Positions 1-9,067 of a stretch of 64,000 nucleotides of DNA are shown here, one piece after another (position 1 is the stretch's first letter; every line of letters starts with the position of its first letter). The position numbers were made by a program, and so were the translations under genes. The stretch is from Microbulbifer aggregans (GTDB taxonomy: Bacteria > Pseudomonadota > Gammaproteobacteria > Pseudomonadales > Cellvibrionaceae), in contig NZ_JAIVKK010000001.1 in the NCBI RefSeq assembly GCF_020524005.1, forward strand, positions 620,001-684,000, read 5' to 3'. The notes beneath the pieces are model-generated. The model was given only the letters and a program-made list of their open reading frames with translations, did not search any database and had not been told where the DNA came from.

Positions 1-1196
1 GAATGGCTGATATCGAAGCACTCCAGGCGCTCGGGCAACTCATCCAGCCGCAAGACCTCCTGAAGGTTCTCAAAGCGCCCCTGCAGTTTTTGCTGGGAAG
101 CCGTGCGGCTTTGCAGGTTCTGTGCGGCAGCCTGCTGGGACATTTCCACCCAGGTCGCCCGATTGCCGCGCAACCTGTGCGAAATAGCAACTTCGCGGCC
201 CGAATGGTTACTCAGGGCCTGCTGAATGGCCTCATAATCTTCAAGCGGTTCCGACACCAGGATTTCGCGCGGCATTTCCCGCTCCGCGCCGAGATAAAAC
301 TGAGGGATAAAGGCCGATAACAATTCCCCACCCGTCAGCCCCAGTTTTTCACTGGGGAAATAGCTGCGGCTGCCGAGAATGCGCCCCTGACGGATAAACA
401 GGATGTGCACGCAACACAAGCCACCCGCCGTTGCCACGCCCAGCACATCCACATCCCCTGCACCGCTTTCAGCAACCTGATCTGCCTGAAGCCGCCTGAG
501 CGCACCAATCTGATCCCGCAGGCGCGCCGCCTTTTCAAACTCCAGTGCCGCAGATGCCGCCTCCATTTCAGCCGCCAGTTCCCGCATGATGGTTTCGCTT
601 TTACCACGTAAAAACATCTGCGCATGGCGCACGTCCGCGCCGTAATCTTCCGGACTGATATAGTCAACGCACGGAGCGGTGCAACGCTCGATCTGATACT
701 GCAGGCAGGGTCGCGAGCGATTAGCAAACACACTGTCTTCACAGGAGCGGATACGGAAGGTTTTCTGCAGAAAGTTCAGGCTATCGCGCACCGAAGATGC
801 ATTGGGAAACGGCCCGAAGTAATCGCCTTTTTTACGCTTTGCTCCACGGTGAAAAGCTATGCGGGGGAAAGTGTCGCGACTGGAGAGAAAAATATACGGA
901 TAGCCCTTATCGTCTTTCAACATGACGTTGTAGGGCGGCCGCTGTGACTTGATCAGGCTCTGCTCGAGAACCAGGGCTTCGGTCTCGCTGCGGGTCACCG
1001 TGACTTCAATGTCCGCAATTTTCTCAACCAGCGCCATGGTTTTCGCGGTGAGGCCCGTAGCGCGAAAATAGCTCGACAGGCGATTGCGCAGATTTTTTGC
1101 CTTACCGACATACAACACCCCGCCACTGGCATCAAACATCTGGTAGACGCCAGGCTTGCGGGTAACGGTGGGGAGAAAGCGTTTACTGTCGAACAT
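1..1196 (-). CDS. uvrC: UvrABC system protein C (excinuclease subunit), 3' end outside window
   Basis: UvrC makes both incisions flanking a bulky lesion during nucleotide excision repair, in complex with UvrB. The visible first 398 codons show the N-terminal GIY-YIG nuclease domain (GVY at residues 16-18, YVGKAKNLRNR at about 29-39, with the catalytic Arg), followed near residues 200-235 by the UvrB-binding UVR helix region. The frame runs off the left window edge, so the RNase H-like and HhH domains are not seen. The start is fixed: an in-frame TAG lies two codons before the ATG. No good Shine-Dalgarno site is visible. The gene follows gacA, the common gammaproteobacterial order, but a strong terminator separates the two. 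Confidence 0.96.
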   Translation of the reverse strand, partial: MFDSKRFLPTVTRKPGVYQMFDASGGVLYVGKAKNLRNRLSSYFRATGLTAKTMALVEKIADIEVTVTRSETEALVLEQSLIKSQRPPYNVMLKDDKGYPYIFLSSRDTFPRIAFHRGAKRKKGDYFGPFPNASSVRDSLNFLQKTFRIRSCEDSVFANRSRPCLQYQIERCTAPCVDYISPEDYGADVRHAQMFLRGKSETIMRELAAEMEAASAALEFEKAARLRDQIGALRRLQADQVAESGAGDVDVLGVATAGGLCCVHILFIRQGRILGSRSYFPSEKLGLTGGELLSAFIPQFYLGAEREMPREILVSEPLEDYEAIQQALSNHSGREVAISHRLRGNRATWVEMSQQAAAQNLQSRTASQQKLQGRFENLQEVLRLDELPERLECFDISH

Positions 1197-1210
1197 CGGC
1201 TACGGCTTCA

Positions 1211-1242
1211 AAAAAACAGGGGCCGCATGCGGCCCCTGTTTT
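1211..1242 (-). terminator. Rho-independent terminator between gacA and uvrC
   Basis: A perfect palindrome (1213-1242) with CAGGGGCCGC / GCGGCCCCTG as its GC-rich arms is followed, in the minus-strand sense, by a run of six T. It starts about 30 bases after the gacA stop and ends about 15 bases before the uvrC ATG. It should end most gacA transcripts, leaving uvrC to read-through. Confidence 0.85.
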
Positions 1243-1272
1243 CGTAATCTGATTAATGGGCGAGCCCCTATT

Positions 1273-1920
1273 CTACAACGCCTCCTCCGGATCGAGTACG
1301 TTGTGCTTTACTGCCAGCAAGGTAAGCTCCACGTCGGAGTGAATATCCAGCTTGTCAAAAATGCGGTATCGGTAGGTATTTACTGTTTTGGGGCTGACCG
1401 ACAGCGTTTCGGCAATTTCCGAAACCTTACTGCCATTCACGATCATTACCGCTGTCTGCAACTCCCGCTCGGAAAGCTCACCAAATGGAGAGCCATTGCC
1501 CCCCCGCGTCTTGTTCCATACAAGCTTGCCGGCAATTGAGCTGCTGATGTAGGTATCACCCGCCATCACCGCACGGATCGCCCGGACCATTTCTTCCAGG
1601 TCGGCACCTTTGGTGACATAGCCTTTCGCTCCAGCCTCAATCAGGCGGGTGGGAAAGAGCTCATCATCCAATGCACTAACGGCAATAACACGCGCATCCG
1701 GGAAACGGCTGAGCACCTTGCGGGTCGCCTCCATACCTCCCATGCCCGGCATTCTGACATCCATCAGAATGACATCGAGCTCAGATTCGCGCACAAAAGC
1801 AATCGCTTCCTCGCCGCTCTTGGCTTCGCCTACCACTTCGATATCGGAGACATCACCCAGCATACGCGATATACCCATGCGCACCAGGTCGTGATCGTCT
1901 ACAACTAAGACTTTTATCAA
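1273..1920 (-). CDS. gacA: Response regulator GacA/UvrY, LuxR-type
   Basis: Cytoplasmic transcription factor of the Gac/Rsm (BarA/UvrY) system, which in relatives activates small RNAs that titrate RsmA/CsrA. The 215 residues match the family length. The receiver domain shows D8-D9, phospho-acceptor D54 (ILMDVRMPG) and K104. A LuxR/NarL helix-turn-helix follows at about 149-190 (SERELQTAVMIV, VSPKTVNTYRYRI). The partner sensor kinase is not in the window. It lies directly upstream of uvrC as in E. coli and Pseudomonas, with a terminator between. The 196 bases upstream must hold its promoter, but I could not assign -10/-35 boxes. Confidence 0.95.
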   Translation of the reverse strand: MIKVLVVDDHDLVRMGISRMLGDVSDIEVVGEAKSGEEAIAFVRESELDVILMDVRMPGMGGMEATRKVLSRFPDARVIAVSALDDELFPTRLIEAGAKGYVTKGADLEEMVRAIRAVMAGDTYISSSIAGKLVWNKTRGGNGSPFGELSERELQTAVMIVNGSKVSEIAETLSVSPKTVNTYRYRIFDKLDIHSDVELTLLAVKHNVLDPEEAL

Positions 1921-2116
1921 ATTAGCCCCAACTACGGATTCTCAGTCAGATCACGCGAGATTTTCCTACAAATACGTATCCGCATGAAACTGTGTTTTTG
2001 TTTTTTTTGCTCAGCGGGAATTTCCCGCAAAGATCCATCCACAGAGCCTGATGAAAACATACCAGACAAAACAGGCGCTGCAAAGCATGCAGACACCGAG
2101 AGCTAAAAGTGAAAAG

Positions 2117-2764
2117 TTATAAGAAGGGGGGGCTTTCCGAACCAATATAGCGAAAAGTCAGACTGATCCGGTCAATCATACTGGCCCGACTTTTCGCCAC
2201 CTGATGAACCCAGTACTGCTGCACTTCCCCTGACGTGAGTAACAGGGAGCCGTGCTCCAACAGGAAGCCTACGGCATCCCCACCGGCCTTCGGCTTAAAG
2301 CGAAGCTTTCTCGCCTGCCCCAGGCTTATGGTGGCGATTACCGGTAGCGGTCCCAGCTCGGATTCGTCATCCGCATGCCAGCCCATACTGTCGCTCCCCC
2401 CACGGTAGTGGTTGGCCAGAAGCGAATTGAATGGGAGCCCAAGCTCGGCCAGGCGGGCACGTACATCTGACAGCGCAGGTACCCAGGGTTGCGCGTGCTG
2501 CACGATGCCTGACCAGCGGTAGCTGACACCGGTATCCCCGACAAACGCGTGTCGACGGGGTATCGGATGCGAGCGACCAAATATTTTCAGGATTGGACTC
2601 GTCCAGTCGAGGGAATCAAGACACGCTCGCTGCACGGCAGCGGCATCTGGCGACTCAAGCCAGCCGGGAACGTAGATCGCGCTACCCGGGTAGAGCGGGA
2701 TACGCTCAGCATCGCAACACTTCATCAAGTGCTCCGCCGCAGCGTCAAAATCCAGTGTCGGCAT
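2117..2764 (-). CDS. AlkB-like 2-oxoglutarate/Fe(II) dioxygenase
   Basis: Predicted oxidative demethylase of alkylated DNA bases (AlkB/ALKBH2-3 class). The double-stranded beta-helix core shows the Fe ligands H-x-D in MGWHADDESELG and a distal His in YWVHQVAKS, then the 2-oxoglutarate-binding Arg region RISLTFR near the C-terminus. NSLLANHYRGG is the usual Asn-x-x-Leu-x-N-x-Y strand. The ATG at 2764 follows GAGGGG with almost no spacing. A GTG at 2776 in the same frame is an alternative start with no visible Shine-Dalgarno site. It starts about 15 bases after the murB stop, so it is probably co-transcribed with murB. Confidence 0.88.
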   Translation of the reverse strand: MPTLDFDAAAEHLMKCCDAERIPLYPGSAIYVPGWLESPDAAAVQRACLDSLDWTSPILKIFGRSHPIPRRHAFVGDTGVSYRWSGIVQHAQPWVPALSDVRARLAELGLPFNSLLANHYRGGSDSMGWHADDESELGPLPVIATISLGQARKLRFKPKAGGDAVGFLLEHGSLLLTSGEVQQYWVHQVAKSRASMIDRISLTFRYIGSESPPFL

Positions 2765-2779
2765 CCCCTCAAGCACAAT

Positions 2780-3802
2780 CTACAGACCGGGATAAAAACG
2801 GGGTTCCGGCTCCAGGTCCACGCCGAACTTCGCCTTCACATCCGCAGCAATATCCATCGCCAGCCTTACAATCTGGCTCCCGCAACGATGCCCGGGATTC
2901 ACCAACACCAGCGCCTGCTGCTTGTGCACCCCAACCCCGTCCCGCTCGAAACCACGCCACCCCGCCTGATCGATCAGCCAGCCGGCGGCCAGCTTCCAGT
3001 TATCTCCCGCAGCGTAAGCCACTAACTCGGGATGCTGCTGCCGCAGTGAGGTGTATTGATCGACATCGACCACCGGATTTTTAAAAAAACTGCCGGCATT
3101 GGGAATCTGTACCGGGTTTGGCAATTTGGAGTTGCGAATGGCAATAACAGCTTCCGCAATAACCTCGGGTTTCAGGGTATCCATCGCCACCCCATTGCTG
3201 GAAAAGTACTGCTGCAGTGCCGGATAGGACACCTGCGGCTGCCAGCTGTGGGATAGCCGCAGGCGCACCTCGCAAATCAAATAGCGGTCCCGCCCATCCT
3301 GCTTGAACATACTGTCGCGATAACCAAACCGGCACTCTTCTGCCGAGAATTCGACGAGGTTACCCGTAGCAACTTCCATCGCCGTAAGACTGTGGAAGCT
3401 GTCTTTCAGTTCGACACCGTAGGCACCAATATTCTGGATAGGAGCAGCCCCGATATTACCGGGAATCAGCGCCAGATTTTCCAAACCGCCCAGGCCTTCA
3501 GCGACACTGCGCATTACCAACTGGTGCCAGTTTTCTCCGGCAGCGGCAGTAATCTGCGTGTAATCCCCCTGGTCGTCGAGCACCAGGCCTTTCAGACCAA
3601 CGTGTACCGCCAGGCCGGGAAAATCGCCAGTAAGCACGATATTGCTTCCGCCACCCAATGGCAGTATTGGCAACTGGTTTTCCCGCGCGAAATCCAGCGC
3701 CGCGCGCAGGTCTTCGAGACTCGTGGCATCCGCAAAATACTTTGCACGCGCCGCGATAGTCATCGTATTGAAAGGCTGAAGATCAAAATCACTTCGAATC
3801 AT
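2780..3802 (-). CDS. murB: UDP-N-acetylenolpyruvoylglucosamine reductase
   Basis: Cytoplasmic FAD enzyme that reduces UDP-GlcNAc-enolpyruvate to UDP-MurNAc with NADPH in peptidoglycan precursor synthesis. At 340 residues it matches the E. coli-type (type I) enzyme. The FAD site is visible as LPLGGGSNIVL, and IPGNIGAAPIQNIGAYGVE is the conserved central motif. The catalytic Ser lies in NAGSFFKNP and the C-terminal Glu in DLEPEPRFYP. It begins with ATG. It lies downstream of kdsB with about 110 bases between, as in pseudomonads, but without the small tyrosine phosphatase gene usually found between them. Confidence 0.97.
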   Translation of the reverse strand: MIRSDFDLQPFNTMTIAARAKYFADATSLEDLRAALDFARENQLPILPLGGGSNIVLTGDFPGLAVHVGLKGLVLDDQGDYTQITAAAGENWHQLVMRSVAEGLGGLENLALIPGNIGAAPIQNIGAYGVELKDSFHSLTAMEVATGNLVEFSAEECRFGYRDSMFKQDGRDRYLICEVRLRLSHSWQPQVSYPALQQYFSSNGVAMDTLKPEVIAEAVIAIRNSKLPNPVQIPNAGSFFKNPVVDVDQYTSLRQQHPELVAYAAGDNWKLAAGWLIDQAGWRGFERDGVGVHKQQALVLVNPGHRCGSQIVRLAMDIAADVKAKFGVDLEPEPRFYPGL

Positions 3803-3912
3803 GAGCTACCGCTGCCAGTCTCTGCGCCGCGAGGTATCTTTCTCCCGCGCACAGAAATCCATAATTTATTTTTAACTACCCGCTCACTTCGCACAGGTAA
3901 CGGTCAAGGGCA

Positions 3913-4695
3913 TCACACGAAGAGGTCGCGCATGCGCTGCAGGTCCTCGGCGGTATCCACTCCACCCGGCACCTCCTCCATCGCATCAGCAACATGAATC
4001 TCCTGGCCGTTGTACAGGAAACGCAGTTGTTCCAGCGCCTCGAACTGTTCAATCGGCGCCATCGGCCAGGTCACGAACAGGTTTAATTGCGCTGCCCGGT
4101 AAGCATAGATGCCAATGTGCCGACGTGGATTCAGCCCCTCGGGCAGCGTTTCCTTGCTGCTTGCGAAGGCATCCCTGGGCCAGGGAATCGGTGCGCGTGA
4201 AAAATAACGCGCCAAACCACCCTCTTCGGCCACCACCTTGACGATATTGGGGTTCAGGAAATCCTCAACGCTTGCGATGGGCTCGGCCAGCGTCGCAACG
4301 CCGGCCGCTGTATTTTCTGCCAGGTTGCGCGCAACCTGGTCAATCACCGCCGGCGGAATCAGAGGTTCATCGCCCTGCACGTTGACCAGGATACGGTCCG
4401 GCGCCAGCCCCAGGTTGGCAGCGACTTCCTGCAGGCGGTCAGTACCCGAGGCGTGATCGGCGGATGTCATGCAAATTTCACCGCCAAACCCCTGCACCAC
4501 TTCAGCAACGCGCATATCGTCCGTCGCGATAATCACCCTCTCCGCGCTGCTCAGGACCGCACGCTCATATACCCGCTGCACCATCGGCTTGCCTGCAATA
4601 TCCGCAAGCGGCTTGCCGGGAAGACGACTGGAGGCGTAACGGGCAGGAATAATCACGTCGAAAGACACAGGGGGGAGTTTCTCCGAAGCACTCAT
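3913..4695 (-). CDS. kdsB: 3-deoxy-manno-octulosonate cytidylyltransferase
   Basis: Activates KDO to CMP-KDO with CTP, supplying the inner core sugar for lipid A glycosylation. The 260-residue protein shows the nucleotidyltransferase N-terminus [16 protein letters not shown], then [12 protein letters not shown], carrying the metal-binding Asp. [12 protein letters not shown] and the C-terminal GGVDTAEDL are also family hallmarks. Its ATG overlaps the lpxK stop codon as ATGA, so the two are translationally coupled. In many relatives a small ycaR gene sits between lpxK and kdsB; here the overlap excludes it. Confidence 0.97.
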   Translation of the reverse strand: MSASEKLPPVSFDVIIPARYASSRLPGKPLADIAGKPMVQRVYERAVLSSAERVIIATDDMRVAEVVQGFGGEICMTSADHASGTDRLQEVAANLGLAPDRILVNVQGDEPLIPPAVIDQVARNLAENTAAGVATLAEPIASVEDFLNPNIVKVVAEEGGLARYFSRAPIPWPRDAFASSKETLPEGLNPRRHIGIYAYRAAQLNLFVTWPMAPIEQFEALEQLRFLYNGQEIHVADAMEEVPGGVDTAEDLQRMRDLFV

Positions 4696-5723
4696 GCGGA
4701 TTTGAAGCCCTCAATATGTTGATGAATTCGCTGGTAGAAAAGATCCGGCAATACCGCATGGGCTTCAATTGCCCACCAGTGGCTTTGCCAGAAATCGCGG
4801 CATTTCACGGCATCTTTCATCGTCATGATGACAGGCGTTATGCCATCGAGTTGAAGTTCGCTCTGGCTGAATTGATGGTGGTCCGGAAAGGCCATTTCCA
4901 TCACGGTAAAACCGAGCCCACGCAGGGCATTGAAAAAGCGCTGGGGATTACCAATGGCCGCCACCCCGTGGCAAGGGCCAATTTCAGGCCCCGACTCCAG
5001 TTTCAGGGTAGAAGTCTGGTCAAGGTTGAACTGGTGCCAGCGCGATGGCTGTACCTGCATGGTGAAATCGAGGTGGCGCTCACACTGGGACCGCACATAC
5101 TCCGACGGCGGGCCATTCACAACGACCATATCAACGCTATCGAGCCGCTCCGCCGACTCACGCAATGGGCCACGTGGTAGCAGATGCTCATTGCCCAGCC
5201 CCCGCGAGCCATCAATGACACAGATTTCCAGGCTCCGCCAAAGGTGGTAATGCTGTAAACCGTCGTCCGAGAGAATCACATCGCAACCGTGCTGCTCGAT
5301 CAGCGCCTCGGCGGCTTCCGCGCGCTTGGGCGACACCATCACCGGCAACCCGGTCATCAGATGCAACATCAAAGGCTCGTCACCGGATTCCAGAGGATGC
5401 GACTGCGCGGTGACGTCATAGGGATAGTGCTGGGCGCGACCACCGTACCCACGGCTGATAATACCGGGCTTTTTACCCCGCTCCTGCAGCCAGCGCCCAA
5501 GCTCCGCAACCAGCGGCGTCTTGCCAACACCGCCGACCGTGATATTACCTACCACGATTACCGGCACGGGTAACGGTTTTGGTTTGCTGCGCACTTTGCG
5601 CAACCGCGACGCCTGACGAAAAGCCAGTTCCAGTGGCGCAAGCAGCGGCAAGTGCATGCCCGCAGCGCCACCATCTTCGCTCGCGGGGTACCAGCGTTTA
5701 TTCAACCAGTCTTCCAGAGACAT
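4692..5723 (-). CDS. lpxK: Tetraacyldisaccharide 4'-kinase
   Basis: Inner-membrane P-loop kinase that phosphorylates the 4' position of the lipid A disaccharide. The Walker A motif GGVGKTPLV follows the hydrophobic [11 protein letters not shown] strand. The Asp-rich [12 protein letters not shown] and the late FPDHHQFS motif are typical of LpxK. I place the start at the ATG at 5723, which has TAGGG six bases upstream and gives 343 residues, the usual length. A TTG at 5783, immediately next to the msbA stop, would add 20 poorly conserved residues. It lies in the msbA-lpxK-kdsB operon. Confidence 0.95.
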   Translation of the reverse strand: MSLEDWLNKRWYPASEDGGAAGMHLPLLAPLELAFRQASRLRKVRSKPKPLPVPVIVVGNITVGGVGKTPLVAELGRWLQERGKKPGIISRGYGGRAQHYPYDVTAQSHPLESGDEPLMLHLMTGLPVMVSPKRAEAAEALIEQHGCDVILSDDGLQHYHLWRSLEICVIDGSRGLGNEHLLPRGPLRESAERLDSVDMVVVNGPPSEYVRSQCERHLDFTMQVQPSRWHQFNLDQTSTLKLESGPEIGPCHGVAAIGNPQRFFNALRGLGFTVMEMAFPDHHQFSQSELQLDGITPVIMTMKDAVKCRDFWQSHWWAIEAHAVLPDLFYQRIHQHIEGFKSA

Positions 5724-5783
5724 TTGCCCTACCCGTTCCCTCGTCCACTTTGCTTGCGACCAATCAGACAACCAGTCACACAA

Positions 5784-7622
5784 TTAACTCAGGTGATCAC
5801 CGGTCTGCTGGCGCAGCAGCATCGCGTAGCGACCACCCTGCGCGAGCAGCTCCACGTGCGTTCCACTTTCGACAATCCGGCCCTGGTCCATCACCAGAAT
5901 GCGGCTGGCATTCTCAATGGTGCTCAAGCGGTGCGCGATCACGAAGGTGGTGCGATTTTTCATCACCTCCGTCAACGCTGCCTGGATATGACGCTCGGAT
6001 TCATTATCCAGCGCGGATGTTGCTTCATCCAGGATCAATACGGGCGCATCTTTCAAAAGCGCCCGCGCGATTGCGAGGCGCTGACGCTGCCCACCGGACA
6101 GCATCTGGGCATTATCTCCCAGCACTGTTTGCAGGCCCTGCGGCAGCTCATCGATAAATTCCCGCGCATGCGCCAGTTCCACCGCACGCATAACCTCGGC
6201 TTCCGACTTATCGCCCAGTTCGCCGTATGCAATGTTGCGATACACCGTATCGTTGAACAGGACGATGTTCTGGGAAACGAGGCTGACCTGCTCACGCAGT
6301 TCCGCGACAGGCACCTGGGTTATATCTACACCATCCAGCAGAATTCGCCCTGTAGTAGGCTCGTAGAAACGGGACAGCAAGCTGACCAGGGTACTCTTGC
6401 CCGAGCCGGACGCGCCGACCAGCGCCACTGTCTGACCGGCCGCAACAGAGAAATCGATATCACTCAATACCGGCGGCGCATTTTCACCGTAACTGAATCC
6501 GAGGTGCTCGAAACGCACAGTGCCGGTTACCGGCTCGGGCAATGATAAATTGCCACCTAGCGGTTCTTTCGGTGCATCAAAGACCTCAAAGATACTCTCT
6601 GCCGCGGCAATTCCTTTCTGGATCTCCGCGTAAACTTCCGACAGATTCCGGATCGGCTTCGCCAACGATGCAGCGGCACCGATATAAGATGCAAACACGC
6701 CCGGTGTCATTGCTTCCACCATGCCGGGCGCCAATGCAAACCAGACCAGCACGGCCGTAGCCAGACCGACCATAATCTGGATCACCGAAACACTGGCATT
6801 ATCCGCGACCACCAGTTTCATAAACTGCTGGCGGTTGGCATTGCTCGCGGCCTGGAAGCGCGCATTTTCATACGGGCGCCCGCCGTACATCCGCACCACT
6901 TCATAGCCATTGATGGCTTCCTGGGTGACATGGGTAACATCACCCATCGTATTCTGGATGCGATGACTGAGCTTGCGGAAACGCTTGCCAACCACCCCGA
7001 CGATGATGGCAATGATCGGGACAAACAGGAAAAATGTCAGGGTGAGCTTCCAGTTCACCATCAGCAAGTAAGTCAGCAGACCGATCGCCGTAAATGAAGA
7101 CCGAATCATGGTCTTCAGCGCCTTGGTAATGGAATTGGTTACCTGCTCGACGTTGTAGGCCACCTTGGAAATCAGGTAAGCACCGGTAAAGCGGTCGAAG
7201 TAACTGCTGGGCAGCTGCCCGATATGCGTGAACAGCTCTGTGCGCAACTGGTGAATGACGGCACGCGCGACGTAGGCGAGACCATAGCTGCCAACAAAAT
7301 TCCCCACCGCGCGGAACACAATGATCATCAGCATGACGGCTGGGACCAGCCAGCGCGCAGTATCCTGCGGCATCACGCCACCGGGGAAATGCCCGGCAAC
7401 AAACCGGGAAAGGAATCCCCGCCCCTGCTGTATTCCCGCACCTACCGCATCAAGCAGAAGCTCGGTCACCGCAATCAGGGTCACTTCCATAAAGGAAAAC
7501 AGCATGAACCCAAATACCGCAAGCACAAACAGGGGCCACTGGGGCAGTGCGTACGACAACAGGCGGCGGTATGTACGGGCACCGTGCTCAGGCTTCAGCA
7601 CAGGTTGAGGCGTTTTATCCAT
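5784..7622 (-). CDS. msbA: Lipid A export ATP-binding/permease protein MsbA
   Basis: Homodimeric inner-membrane ABC exporter that flips lipid A-core to the periplasmic leaflet. The 612 residues comprise an N-terminal six-helix transmembrane domain and a C-terminal nucleotide-binding domain. The latter has Walker A (GASGSGKST), a Q-loop (VSLVSQNIVLFND), the signature [12 protein letters not shown], Walker B (VLILDEATSALD) and the switch His (FVIAHRLST). It starts with ATG, and its stop is about 60 bases upstream of the lpxK ATG. This matches the msbA-lpxK pairing of enterobacteria. Being downstream of exbB-exbD is the pseudomonad-like part of the arrangement. Confidence 0.96.
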   Translation of the reverse strand: MDKTPQPVLKPEHGARTYRRLLSYALPQWPLFVLAVFGFMLFSFMEVTLIAVTELLLDAVGAGIQQGRGFLSRFVAGHFPGGVMPQDTARWLVPAVMLMIIVFRAVGNFVGSYGLAYVARAVIHQLRTELFTHIGQLPSSYFDRFTGAYLISKVAYNVEQVTNSITKALKTMIRSSFTAIGLLTYLLMVNWKLTLTFFLFVPIIAIIVGVVGKRFRKLSHRIQNTMGDVTHVTQEAINGYEVVRMYGGRPYENARFQAASNANRQQFMKLVVADNASVSVIQIMVGLATAVLVWFALAPGMVEAMTPGVFASYIGAAASLAKPIRNLSEVYAEIQKGIAAAESIFEVFDAPKEPLGGNLSLPEPVTGTVRFEHLGFSYGENAPPVLSDIDFSVAAGQTVALVGASGSGKSTLVSLLSRFYEPTTGRILLDGVDITQVPVAELREQVSLVSQNIVLFNDTVYRNIAYGELGDKSEAEVMRAVELAHAREFIDELPQGLQTVLGDNAQMLSGGQRQRLAIARALLKDAPVLILDEATSALDNESERHIQAALTEVMKNRTTFVIAHRLSTIENASRILVMDQGRIVESGTHVELLAQGGRYAMLLRQQTGDHLS

Positions 7623-7734
7623 AGAATTCTTGGCAGAGTGTCCTGCGCAGCCACCCCCAAAACAGGAGCGGCCACATCAGCAAGCCACCCGGGGCTGCGT
7701 CTGCGCAATCCCGGATGGTTCAACACTATATAGA

Positions 7735-8154
7735 TTACTGTTCGTCCGGCTGCCGGGTGGTGATGCTGAGATGAACAAATCCCAGCTGGCCAGCGGCATC
7801 CATGGCGCGAACCACCGCCTGGTGTTCGGCAGTGGCGTCTGCGGTAATGATCAGCGGGCGATTGTACTCCCCGGCCGATACTTCCGACAGCGCAGATTTC
7901 AGCGTAGTCAGTTTCTTGTTGATCAGTGCCCGACCATCAACGGCGTAGGAACCATCCGCGTTGATCAGCACTTCAATGGTAGAAGGTGGGTTGTCTGCTT
8001 TGGGCCCTGCGGCCTCTGGCAGATTGAGCTTAAGGTGACTCTCCTTCGTGAAGGTGGTTGTCACCATAAAGAAAATCAACAGCAGGAACACCACGTCAAT
8101 CAGTGGTGTGAGGTTGATTCCCTCCTGGTCTTTACTCTGGCGGCGAAATTGCAT
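7735..8154 (-). CDS. exbD: Biopolymer transport protein ExbD/TolR family
   Basis: Periplasm-facing partner of an ExbB/TolQ-type proton channel that energises TonB- or Tol-like envelope machines. The 139-residue protein has a short cytoplasmic N-terminus, then one transmembrane helix with the conserved Asp used in proton translocation (LTPLIDVVFLLLIFFMVTT), and a periplasmic domain. It follows exbB with a 29-base gap. Its position upstream of lpxK matches PA2982-like genes rather than a dedicated tonB operon, and no tonB is nearby. Confidence 0.92.
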   Translation of the reverse strand: MQFRRQSKDQEGINLTPLIDVVFLLLIFFMVTTTFTKESHLKLNLPEAAGPKADNPPSTIEVLINADGSYAVDGRALINKKLTTLKSALSEVSAGEYNRPLIITADATAEHQAVVRAMDAAGQLGFVHLSITTRQPDEQ

Positions 8155-8183
8155 GCAGCGCTCCTCGGTTTGGCTCTGGGCGC

Positions 8184-8804
8184 TTACGCAGCTTCGATAC
8201 GACGGTCGCTATGCAGGGCGTCAACCAGTTTTACCGCTTCCTGCTCCATGGTGACCACAATGGAATCCACCTTGCGCTGGAAGTAGCGGTGCGCCATCAG
8301 TGCGGGGATGGCCACAGTCAGGCCTGCCGCAGTAGTGATCAGCGCCTGGGAGATACCACCGGCCAGCACGCCGGCATTGCCGGTGCCTTCCAGCATAATC
8401 GCGGTAAACACCTGGATCATGCCCACTACGGTGCCCAGCAGGCCGATCAGCGGCGCTACGGCGGCAATAGTGCCAAGCACGTTCAGGAAACGCTCCAGCT
8501 CGTGCACCACCTGGCTCGCGGCCTCTTCGATGCTGTCTTTCATCACATCGCGACCATGGCGGGAGTTCGACAGACCGGCGGCGAAGATACGCCCCAGTTG
8601 ACTGGAATCGCGCAAATCCTTGATTTTCTCGGAGTTCAGCTGGTTGTTTTTCAACCCACTCCAGACTTCACCAAGCAAACCGCGCGGTGCGATTTTGCGC
8701 TCATTCAGCGTCCAAAGGCGCTCGATAAAGATGGCAATGACAGCAACAGAACAGAGCAGGATAGGCAGCATCAGCCAGCCGCCGCTTTTTATAATTTCTA
8801 ACAC
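8184..8804 (-). CDS. exbB: MotA/TolQ/ExbB proton channel family protein
   Basis: Inner-membrane channel subunit that forms a proton-driven stator with ExbD. Three transmembrane segments are visible: residues about 8-27, then a pair in the C-terminal half with the conserved GLLGTVVGMIQVF and GGISQALITTAAGL motifs. I prefer the GTG start at 8804, giving MLEIIKSGGWLMLP, the usual family N-terminus, with GGGG upstream. A TTG at 8825 would add seven residues. It heads the exbB-exbD-msbA-lpxK run. The 242 bases upstream contain the terminator of the neighbouring gene and must hold this operon's promoter. Confidence 0.93.
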   Translation of the reverse strand: MLEIIKSGGWLMLPILLCSVAVIAIFIERLWTLNERKIAPRGLLGEVWSGLKNNQLNSEKIKDLRDSSQLGRIFAAGLSNSRHGRDVMKDSIEEAASQVVHELERFLNVLGTIAAVAPLIGLLGTVVGMIQVFTAIMLEGTGNAGVLAGGISQALITTAAGLTVAIPALMAHRYFQRKVDSIVVTMEQEAVKLVDALHSDRRIEAA

Positions 8805-9018
8805 GTTTTCTTTGCCCCAAAACAACGGAACGGAAATTGACCGGACCTTGAACGTAGCGAATTCAGGTTGTGGCCGACGACTCTACCACAGGTCGTGGCG
8901 ACGGCTAAGGGCTCGTGGGGCATGTTTTTCATCCCTGTGAACGGAACGGCAAAACAGCCCCTGTCACAATATACGGAGAGAGCACCGGGAAGGCCGCATG
9001 ATTACTATGTATCAAAAA

Positions 9019-9044
9019 GAAAAGCCGCCTTGCGGCGGCTTTTC
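9019..9044 (-). terminator. Rho-independent terminator after RPEK-repeat protein gene
   Basis: An 11-bp stem (arms GAAAAGCCGCC and GGCGGCTTTTC) with a four-base loop lies about 25 bases after the stop of the gene ending at 9068. In the minus-strand sense it is followed by a T-rich tract. It isolates that gene from exbB downstream. Confidence 0.85.
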
Positions 9045-9067
9045 TCTAGAACGGCAAGTCTGGAGAA

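Noticed and set aside
335..742. 135-codon minus-strand frame inside uvrC
   Set aside because: It is a different frame of the same strand; the UvrC frame with clear motifs covers it.
2014..2028. Hairpin GCGGGAA-T-TTCCCGC near a run of T, taken at first as a terminator of the alkB-like gene
   Set aside because: On the minus strand the tract after the hairpin is poly-A, not poly-T, and on the plus strand the T-run precedes the stem, so it does not fit intrinsic termination in either direction.
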